The notes under the pieces are model-generated. The model had not been told where the DNA came from. It was given only the letters and a program-made list of their open reading frames with translations, and did no database searches. From Bacteroidota bacterium (GTDB lineage: Bacteria; Bacteroidota; Bacteroidia; B-17B0; Aurantibacillaceae), in assembly GCA_947449125.1 (NCBI GenBank), contig CANFQR010000138.1:1-5177 (forward strand): a stretch of DNA of 5,177 nt, given 5' to 3'. Both the position numbers and the translations under genes were made by a program. Positions 1 through 5,177 of the stretch are shown piece by piece (position 1 is the first letter of the stretch; each line of letters opens with the position of its first letter).

Positions 1-2
1 AT

Positions 3-1493
3 TGGTTTAACGAACAGTTAATTTCTACCACGCATAAAATTGATTATAAAATATCAAGTCTTAAAAAAAGCAAACAGGGAAATTACGTACTGACATTAAA
101 AAATAAAACGGGTTTAATTTCGCCATTAAAAATTGATGCGTTTAATAATAATAATAAACCTTCTGATTATATGTGGATAGAAGGATTCAAGCGAAAAAAA
201 AGAATAGAATTTCCTTCACAAAATGTAGATTATTTTAAAATAGACGGACTTGATTTGATGCCTGATGTAAATCGCAAAAACAATTTTATAAACGCAAAAG
301 GTTTATTTAAAAAAGCAAAACCATTGCAGTTTAATTTTATTACCAAATTTGAAAACCCTCAAGTATATCAAGTGAATTATTTGCCTTTAATTGCAGCTAA
401 TTATTACAATGGGTTTATGGCCGGTGTAAACATTCATAATTACGGCTTGTATCAAAAAAGAGTTGAATATTCTGTAACTCCTTTTTATGCTTTCAAATCA
501 AATTCGGCTACTGGTTTTGCAGAACTAAATTATAATTGTTATCCCAAACGTGTTTTCCAACAAATAACATATGGTGTAAAATTAAAATCGTTTATGTATG
601 ATTATTATGATATTGAAACATTCAATCGTGTAAATGGAACAGATTACAGAAGCTTAAGTTCTAATTATTTCAAAATAGCGCCGTTTGTGCAATTCAATCT
701 TAAAAATAATAACGCCAACTCTCCGGTAAATCAAATAATAACTTACACCTCTAACAATTTACTTATTGATAGTTTAGACAAATCGTATGTTGTTTTTTAT
801 GCCGCTTCCGGCCCAAGACTCAAGAAAACAAAATCTGTTGTAAATACATTGAATTACGAATTAAGTAATAAACGACTAATTAATCCGTTTAAATTGAATT
901 TAGAATTACAGCATAATTTAAGCATGGCTAAAATTTCGGCTACGGTAAATTATAATTTAACAATTTCTAAAAATAAATTTTTTGATTTAAGATTGTTTGC
1001 AGGCACATTTTTGGCGGGTGCGGAAACAGAGAAAAGTTATTACGCATTTAGAGCAAGTGGTTATAACGGCTATCAGGATTATTTATTTGCTTCAAATTTT
1101 ATTGCGCGTAATGAGTCTGCCGGCTTTGGTTTCCATCAATTTTCAGATGTTGATGGTGCTTTAAAAACCTGGACACCACTTGGGCAATCATCCTCTTGGC
1201 TTGCAGCCATTAATTTAAAATCGCCCACAATCTTTAAATTTCCTTTTAAACTGTTTGCGGATTTATCATTTTGCGACACTAGATTTTTAAATACAGAAAG
1301 TTTTTTATGGGATGCCGGAATTAACCTTACCGTTATTAAAGAAATAATTGATATCTATATTCCAATTATTTACAGTAATGATATAAAAAAAGCAATTGAA
1401 CTAAATAATATCAGTCGTTTAAACACAATAAGATTTACAATTAATATTCATAAATTAGTTCCTAGAAATTTAATAAGAGACAATTTATTTTAA
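3..1493 (+). CDS. Gluzincin (M1-like) metallopeptidase, C-terminal part with beta-barrel-like domain (5' truncated)
   Basis: The reading frame is open from the first bases of the window to TAA at 1491-1493, giving 496 residues. The first ATG (171) is residue 57 and lies inside a continuous domain, so the real start is upstream. Residues 1-100 begin with WFNEQLISTTHKIDYKI and continue with a short beta-type module. This resembles the region after the catalytic domain in large Bacteroidota M1-like peptidases. From about residue 105 the chain is rich in alternating aromatic or hydrophobic and polar residues, with many Tyr, Phe and Asn, no long hydrophobic helix, and a terminal Phe (RDNLF). That pattern suggests an outer-membrane beta-barrel. 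The zinc site (HExxH...E) would lie before the window and cannot be checked. Family assignment is by remembered similarity; barrel and outer-membrane location are inference. The alternative is a C-terminal beta-rich domain that is not a membrane barrel. The stop abuts lpxH. Confidence 0.72.
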   Translation, partial: WFNEQLISTTHKIDYKISSLKKSKQGNYVLTLKNKTGLISPLKIDAFNNNNKPSDYMWIEGFKRKKRIEFPSQNVDYFKIDGLDLMPDVNRKNNFINAKGLFKKAKPLQFNFITKFENPQVYQVNYLPLIAANYYNGFMAGVNIHNYGLYQKRVEYSVTPFYAFKSNSATGFAELNYNCYPKRVFQQITYGVKLKSFMYDYYDIETFNRVNGTDYRSLSSNYFKIAPFVQFNLKNNNANSPVNQIITYTSNNLLIDSLDKSYVVFYAASGPRLKKTKSVVNTLNYELSNKRLINPFKLNLELQHNLSMAKISATVNYNLTISKNKFFDLRLFAGTFLAGAETEKSYYAFRASGYNGYQDYLFASNFIARNESAGFGFHQFSDVDGALKTWTPLGQSSSWLAAINLKSPTIFKFPFKLFADLSFCDTRFLNTESFLWDAGINLTVIKEIIDIYIPIIYSNDIKKAIELNNISRLNTIRFTINIHKLVPRNLIRDNLF

Positions 1494-1496
1494 GTG
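1491..1496 (+). other. Abutting in-frame stop/start junction (TAA-GTG)
   Basis: The TAA stop of the peptidase gene is followed directly by the GTG start of lpxH, with no spacer and in the same reading frame. No other ATG, GTG or TTG codon occurs before the essential SDFHLG motif of LpxH, and the upstream in-frame stop prevents an earlier start, so GTG is the only credible start. There is no clear Shine-Dalgarno sequence, only a weak purine run (AAGAGA, about 1475-1480). Start-codon use is therefore best explained by terminating ribosomes re-initiating at once. Coupling is inferred from the spacing. Confidence 0.75.
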
Positions 1497-2240
1497 GAAA
1501 ACAAAAAAATATATTTTGCATCTGATTTTCATTTAGGAGTTCCAACTTTAGAAAGTAGTTTGGAGAGGGAGAAGCATATTTGCAGATGGTTAGATTCAAT
1601 TAAAAATGATGCATCTGAAGTATATTTAGTAGGCGATATTTTTGATTTTTGGTTTGAACACAAATACACTGTTCCAAAAGGTTTTACGAGATTATTTGGT
1701 AAAATTGCTGAATTGACTGATTCAGGAATTAGCGTTTTTTTCTTTACTGGTAACCATGATTTATGGATGAAAGATTATTTTGCCAAAGAATTAAATGTTA
1801 AAGTGTATCACGAACCTATAACCAGGGTTTATAACAATAAAATATTGTTTATTGGTCATGGAGATGGCATGGGACCTGGAGATAAAGGGTATAAATTGTT
1901 AAAGCTTATTTTCACAAGTAGAATTTGTCAATGGATGTACTCTCGTTTACATCCTAATTTTTCTTTTTGGTTTGCCCGATTCACGAGTCGCAGAAGCAGA
2001 ATTGCAACTGGTGATACAGACGAGAAATTTTTGGGTGCAGAAAAGGAATGGTTATACCTGTTTTGTAAAGATTATATAAAAAATAATAAAATTGATTTTT
2101 TTGTTTTTGGTCATCGCCATTTACCATTGGAAATGGATATAAATGAAACATCACGTTATATAAATTTAGGCGATTGGATAAAATATAAAACTTATGCTGT
2201 TTTTGACGGTGAATCAGTAGTTTTAAAAAAATTCGAATAA
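1494..2240 (+). CDS. lpxH: UDP-2,3-diacylglucosamine diphosphatase LpxH
   Basis: LpxH hydrolyses UDP-2,3-diacylglucosamine to lipid X (2,3-diacylglucosamine 1-phosphate) and UMP, the fourth step of lipid A synthesis, at the inner face of the cytoplasmic membrane. The 248-residue protein is close to the usual 240 or so. It carries the whole calcineurin-like phosphoesterase signature in order: D11-x-H13 (SDFHLG), GDIFDFW with D48, GNHD with N87, GHGDG with H122, and GHRH with H207 and H209. These match the metal ligands known for LpxH. Residues about 131-170, rich in aromatic and basic residues between H122 and the GHRH motif, correspond to the lid insertion that holds the acyl chains. The start is GTG, touching the preceding stop, and the gene ends with tandem stops (TAATAA). 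It is probably co-transcribed with the upstream peptidase gene. No other lpx gene is visible nearby. Nothing appears to be missing or broken. Confidence 0.93.
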   Translation: MENKKIYFASDFHLGVPTLESSLEREKHICRWLDSIKNDASEVYLVGDIFDFWFEHKYTVPKGFTRLFGKIAELTDSGISVFFFTGNHDLWMKDYFAKELNVKVYHEPITRVYNNKILFIGHGDGMGPGDKGYKLLKLIFTSRICQWMYSRLHPNFSFWFARFTSRRSRIATGDTDEKFLGAEKEWLYLFCKDYIKNNKIDFFVFGHRHLPLEMDINETSRYINLGDWIKYKTYAVFDGESVVLKKFE

Positions 2241-2371
2241 TAAGCACATTCGTACTAAAATTTTCCTCATTAATACAGGTATATTTTTATTAAAAACTGC
2301 TTAATTTCTTCATTTAATTATTTGCCAATTCAAAAATATTGTAGTTATTTGCTAACCAACATTAAAATTTT
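2241..2371 (+). promoter_or_regulatory. Intergenic region with weak Bacteroidota-type promoter candidate for ilvE
   Basis: This AT-rich gap separates lpxH from ilvE. A TTTG at 2321-2324 is followed after 19 bases by GTTATTTG at 2344-2351. The known Bacteroidota promoter has a -33 TTTG/TTG and a -7 TAnnTTTG with about this spacing. Here the TTTG core and spacing fit but the leading TA does not. Transcription would begin close to 2356-2360, leaving a leader of only 12-16 bases. No Shine-Dalgarno sequence precedes the ATG at 2372, only A/T-rich sequence, which is normal in this phylum. I see no riboswitch, leader peptide or T-box, and no convincing terminator for the lpxH transcript, so read-through into ilvE is possible. 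Confidence 0.3.
2318..2355 (+). repeat. Pair of near-identical 11-mers (TTATTTGCYAA) 27 bases apart
   Basis: TTATTTGCCAA (2318-2328) and TTATTTGCTAA (2345-2355) differ at one base and are direct repeats with a 27-base period, just before the ilvE start codon. Each contains the TTTG core used for the promoter candidate, so the repeat may simply reflect the two promoter elements. A pair of binding sites for a regulator is another reading. Chance cannot be excluded in sequence this AT-rich. Confidence 0.4.
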
Positions 2372-3436
2372 ATGACAAGTACTGTAAATATTCATATAGA
2401 TAAAACAACTAAGAGTAGAGTAGCTGATTATGACGTAAATAATGTTCCGTTTGGAAAATGTTTTAGCGATCATATGTTTATTGCAGAATATGCTGACGGC
2501 AAGTGGCAAACTTCAAAAATCTGTCCATACGGTGATATGCCTTTAAGTTATGCAATGAGTGCTTTACACTATGGACAGGCCATTTTTGAAGGAATGAAAG
2601 CATACAAAAATGAAAATGGAGAGGTATCATTGTTTCGTCCTTTAGAAAATCTTAAGCGATTAAATAAAAGTGCCATTAGGATGTGTATGCCCGAAGTTCC
2701 CGAAGAAATTTTTATGGGAGGCTTAATTGAACTATTAAAATTAGACGCAGCTTGGGTACCAACAAGTGAAACAGGAAGCTTATATATACGTCCGTTTTTA
2801 ATTGCTACAGAAGAAGCTATTGGTGTTAAATCAAGCGAAAATTATAAATTTATTATAATAACTTGTCCTGCAGGCAAATACTATAGCGAACCAATTAAAG
2901 TACTTGTTGAAACAAATTATTTCAGAGCTGTAATTGGCGGAGTAGGAAACGTTAAAGCTGCCGGAAATTATGGGAGAAGTTTATATCCTACTAAATTAGC
3001 ACAGCAAAAAGGATACCAACAAGTAATTTGGACTGATAGTGCAACTCATCAGTATGTAGAAGAAAGCGGAACAATGAATTTAATGTTTGTTCTCGGCGAC
3101 ACTTTAATTACACCTGCATTGAGTGATACTATTCTTGCTGGTATTACTCGCGACAGCGTTTTAGAACTTGCAAGAAGCTGGGGCATGAAAGTTGAAGAAA
3201 GGAAAGTGAGTCTTAAAGAAATTTATGAAGCTTACGAAAAAGGCGAATTAAAAGAGGCATTTGGATGTGGCACCGCTGCAACAATTGCTCAAATTGTTGG
3301 AATAGGTTATGAAGGAAAAGACCTTGTACTGCCACCAGTTTCAGAAAGAAAATTTTCAACTAAAGTTGATGAAACGTTACGTATGATTCGTAAAGGTAAA
3401 TCAGAAGATAAATTTAATTGGATGATGAAAATTTAA
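2372..3436 (+). CDS. ilvE: Branched-chain amino acid aminotransferase (type II, PLP fold type IV)
   Basis: This cytoplasmic enzyme transfers the amino group between glutamate/2-oxoglutarate and leucine, isoleucine or valine and their 2-oxo acids. It is the last step of branched-chain amino acid synthesis and the first of their breakdown. The 354 residues match the usual length of the eukaryote-like (type II) subgroup. Visible signatures are LHYGQAIFEGMKAY near the N-terminal third, a GSLYIRPF motif, the PLP-binding lysine K195 in GNVKAAGNYG, the conserved glutamate E231 in ESGTMN, GITRDSVLELA, and FGCGTAATI near the C-terminus. All key residues are intact. The ATG at 2372 places the usual number of residues before the first conserved block. 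The gene appears to be a single transcription unit, with a 131-base gap before it and a strong terminator 26 bases after the stop codon. No ilv or leu genes adjoin it. Substrate preference within class IV aminotransferases is assigned by motif pattern; D-amino acid transaminases and ADC lyases are shorter and lack these motifs. Confidence 0.95.
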   Translation: MTSTVNIHIDKTTKSRVADYDVNNVPFGKCFSDHMFIAEYADGKWQTSKICPYGDMPLSYAMSALHYGQAIFEGMKAYKNENGEVSLFRPLENLKRLNKSAIRMCMPEVPEEIFMGGLIELLKLDAAWVPTSETGSLYIRPFLIATEEAIGVKSSENYKFIIITCPAGKYYSEPIKVLVETNYFRAVIGGVGNVKAAGNYGRSLYPTKLAQQKGYQQVIWTDSATHQYVEESGTMNLMFVLGDTLITPALSDTILAGITRDSVLELARSWGMKVEERKVSLKEIYEAYEKGELKEAFGCGTAATIAQIVGIGYEGKDLVLPPVSERKFSTKVDETLRMIRKGKSEDKFNWMMKI

Positions 3437-3461
3437 AAAGAATTTATAAAAATTATTATAT

Positions 3462-3501
3462 GAAAAGCTGAGATTAAATATTAACTCAGCTTTTCTTTTT
3501 T
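3462..3501 (+). terminator. Rho-independent terminator after ilvE
   Basis: GAAAAGCTGAG (3462-3472) is perfectly complementary to CTCAGCTTTTC (3485-3495), an 11-bp stem. It can be extended by TTAA (3474-3477) pairing with TTAA (3481-3484) around an ATA loop, leaving a single bulged A at 3473. A run of six T (3496-3501) follows immediately. This is a standard intrinsic terminator for ilvE. The other strand has only an interrupted T-rich tail, so the terminator is mainly directed along the + strand. Confidence 0.9.
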
Positions 3502-3514
3502 ACGAGTTTACGAG
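3499..3514 (+). repeat. Tandem 8-bp repeat (TTTACGAG x2)
   Basis: Two perfect head-to-tail copies of TTTACGAG fill the space between the terminator T-run and the ATG at 3516 of the glycosyltransferase gene. The first copy shares its TTT with the terminator tail. With only two copies this may be a chance duplication or replication slippage. It lies where the ribosome would bind, so a change in copy number would alter the leader but not the reading frame. Confidence 0.7.
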
Positions 3515-3515
3515 T

Positions 3516-5177
3516 ATGTTTGTGAAATTTATAAAAGAACATCTTATTTTTTTAGTAATTATCATTTCTTGTATATTTCTTAGAATAATTCCTTTATTTG
3601 AATACCAATATACCCTCGACGAGTTGAGCGGTTTAGACAGAACCCGTTTCAATTCAATTAGTGAATTAATAGATAAGGGGGTTAAAATAGATGCTCATCC
3701 TGCATTTGTGCAAGTGTTGATTTATTATTTCTCAAGGTTTTTTGGCTATGCTAATTGGATAATTAAATTGCCGTTTTTATTGTTTGGGTTTGGAGCTGTT
3801 TTTTACGCTTATTTTTTATGCTATCGACATTTTTCTAAACAAGTAGGTATTATCTCAGCTTCAATTTTTAGTTTTTCTTTAATTTTTGTTTTTTACGCAC
3901 CAATAGCCAGGATGTATATTTCGGGTGTGTTTTTTAGTGTAGCACTTTTATATTATTTTTTCGAAATTTTCTTTTTAAACAAAAACACAAAAAGAAATTA
4001 TTTTTTTCTTGGCTTGTTTGCTCTGCTTTCAGCATTAAATCAACATATTAATGCCTTGTTTGCTTTTACTGTTTTTCTATCAGGATTATTTTTTTTGACG
4101 AAAGAAAATTATAAAGCTTATATTTTAACAACCATACTTGTAATTACAGCTTATTTACCACATTTGCCTGTAACATTGTATCAATTAAAAATTGGTGGCA
4201 TTGGTTACGAACAAGGAGGTTGGCTGCCTAAACCAGAATTTAATTCGTCTATAATGTTTCTTAAAGTAATATTTGGAACCGGAAGGGCTTATTATATTTT
4301 CGCTTTTTTTATTCTACTGTGTTTTATTACTAATAAACAAATTGGTTTAAATAAAAAACAATTTTTGTTATTGCTCTTATTTATAATTAATTATTTAATC
4401 ATTTATTTTTATTCTATTTACAATGCTCCGGTTTATCAAAACTCTGTTATGTTATTTTCTGGCGTAACTGTTGTAATTATGATTAGTTCATTATTAAATT
4501 TTAGAAATCGCTATTTGTTTTATGTAGCGTTTTTATTAATTAGCGCTGTATTAATTTTTAAAACATACGTAAAAAAAGACTATTACAAGCAGTGTGTAAA
4601 AACTATATTCGAATATCAGTTTGAAAGAACGTTTGAACTTAAAAAACTGTTGGGAGAAAAAAATGTTTACCCAATATTTTTTGATTCGGATGATGTGATG
4701 AAGCAAATTTATTTTAACAGGTATAATAAAAATTTTGATTATGAAGATTCTAAAGATTCTGTTACATTTTCTGTAAAACACTTTTCAAAATTTGTAGCCG
4801 GTTTAAAAACAGATTATTTGGTGTTAGCGTCTTCTTATCCCGTTTATCAATCTGTTGCACAAGAATATTTTCCTTATTTAATTGAAAATGTTCAAACTCA
4901 AGCAGTAAATTATAAAGTATATTCCAAACGGTTGCGAGATAAAAAAAATGAAGTAAGCGGCGAGCAACTTATATTCTCAGCCAATGTATTTAATAAGGGT
5001 ACCGTAATTTTCAGAGATGTAAATTCTGGTACTTTTAATAACAATAAATTAAATTTATCGGTAGATTCTTTAAATGAATTTCCGTTTGATGCTAAAATTA
5101 AATTGAATGAACTTACCTTTAGGGAAGGTCAGGTAGTTTTACTAAAATGTATGGTGAAATTATGTAACCCTTTAAAA
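3516..5177 (+). CDS. GT39/ArnT-like membrane glycosyltransferase (GT-C fold), 3' truncated
   Basis: The frame is open from ATG 3516 to the last base with no stop, giving 554 residues of a longer protein. It probably transfers a sugar from a polyprenyl-phosphate carrier to an acceptor on the outer side of the inner membrane; donor and acceptor are unknown. About 10-12 hydrophobic segments fill residues 9-348, for example 9-28, 83-103, 109-128, 132-154, 200-218, 256-272, 281-300, 308-326 and 332-348. GT-C landmarks are the acidic D35-E36 pair (YTLDELSGL) in the first outer loop, H61-P62 (DAHPAFVQVL), similar to the HPP motif of GT39, and ARMY (131-134). Residues 349-554 are soluble and presumably periplasmic; the last 70 or so look beta-rich. 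A GTG at 3522 is an alternative start that hardly changes the product. No Shine-Dalgarno sequence or clear promoter is seen, and a terminator lies just upstream. Family fairly sure, exact function not. Confidence 0.78.
   Translation, partial: MFVKFIKEHLIFLVIIISCIFLRIIPLFEYQYTLDELSGLDRTRFNSISELIDKGVKIDAHPAFVQVLIYYFSRFFGYANWIIKLPFLLFGFGAVFYAYFLCYRHFSKQVGIISASIFSFSLIFVFYAPIARMYISGVFFSVALLYYFFEIFFLNKNTKRNYFFLGLFALLSALNQHINALFAFTVFLSGLFFLTKENYKAYILTTILVITAYLPHLPVTLYQLKIGGIGYEQGGWLPKPEFNSSIMFLKVIFGTGRAYYIFAFFILLCFITNKQIGLNKKQFLLLLLFIINYLIIYFYSIYNAPVYQNSVMLFSGVTVVIMISSLLNFRNRYLFYVAFLLISAVLIFKTYVKKDYYKQCVKTIFEYQFERTFELKKLLGEKNVYPIFFDSDDVMKQIYFNRYNKNFDYEDSKDSVTFSVKHFSKFVAGLKTDYLVLASSYPVYQSVAQEYFPYLIENVQTQAVNYKVYSKRLRDKKNEVSGEQLIFSANVFNKGTVIFRDVNSGTFNNNKLNLSVDSLNEFPFDAKIKLNELTFREGQVVLLKCMVKLCNPLK

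Noticed and set aside
171..173. ATG as the start of the first gene
   Set aside because: The frame is open without interruption upstream to the window edge, and residues 1-56 look like part of the same peptidase module. The ATG is an internal methionine.
194..201. Run of eight A in the peptidase gene as a programmed frameshift site
   Set aside because: The zero frame continues for more than 400 codons with consistent protein character, and there is no alternative frame or stimulatory hairpin that makes sense. A-runs are common in this genome.
1981..2247. Minus-strand open frame of 88 codons
   Set aside because: It lies antisense to lpxH, which has a complete set of catalytic motifs. The peptide is low-complexity, with no recognisable domain, so it is a shadow of the real gene.
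2280..2296. Self-complementary TTTTTATTAAAAA-type sequence as a terminator for lpxH
   Set aside because: It is A/T only, has almost no loop, and lacks a GC stem followed by a T-run.
2241..2371. Riboswitch, leader peptide or T-box controlling ilvE
   Set aside because: No stable hairpins, no short ORF rich in Ile/Leu/Val codons before a terminator, and no T-box-like sequence can be seen. The leader appears very short.
3515..3522. TATGTTTG, a perfect match to the Bacteroidota -7 element TAnnTTTG
   Set aside because: It overlaps the start codon of the glycosyltransferase, so transcription would begin inside the gene. No TTG/TTTG lies at the expected -33 distance, and no good start codon follows before the first membrane segment. 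It is most likely chance.
4551..4781. Minus-strand open frame of 76 codons
   Set aside because: It lies antisense to the continuous glycosyltransferase frame and is made of Phe/Ile/Lys-rich sequence, as expected from the reverse of AT-rich coding DNA.

Overview
The window looks like ordinary chromosome from an AT-rich member of the Bacteroidota (Bacteroidetes). The evidence is the very low GC content, the lack of Shine-Dalgarno sequences before the genes, a promoter-like element with the phylum's TTTG core, and protein types familiar from this phylum: an M1-type peptidase with a barrel-like C-terminus, a GT39-like glycosyltransferase with a C-terminal extension, and a eukaryote-like (type II) branched-chain aminotransferase. 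No species can be named from this sequence.

Layout, all genes on the + strand. (1) Bases 3-1493 are the C-terminal 496 residues of a gene that begins before the window, read as the tail of a gluzincin (M1-like) metallopeptidase ending in a beta-rich, probably outer-membrane, region. (2) lpxH (1494-2240) starts with GTG on the base after the previous stop codon and in the same frame, so the two genes almost certainly form one translationally coupled unit. It encodes the lipid A enzyme UDP-2,3-diacylglucosamine diphosphatase with all expected metal ligands. (3) A 131-base gap carries a weak promoter candidate and two near-identical 11-mers. (4) ilvE (2372-3436) encodes a complete type II branched-chain amino acid aminotransferase. 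(5) A clear intrinsic terminator (3462-3501) closes ilvE. (6) From 3516 to the last base, a polytopic membrane glycosyltransferase of the GT-C fold (GT39/ArnT-like) runs off the window without a stop codon. Its first 554 residues are visible.

Three of the four genes concern the cell envelope: surface or periplasmic proteolysis, lipid A synthesis and lipid-linked sugar transfer. ilvE is a housekeeping metabolic gene with its own transcription signals. No RNA genes, insertion sequences, CRISPR arrays, phage genes or defence genes were seen, and I do not find a new multi-gene system. The points most worth a second look are the barrel-like end of the peptidase, the in-frame TAA-GTG junction, the C-terminal domain of the glycosyltransferase, and the terminator and tandem repeat just before the glycosyltransferase start.
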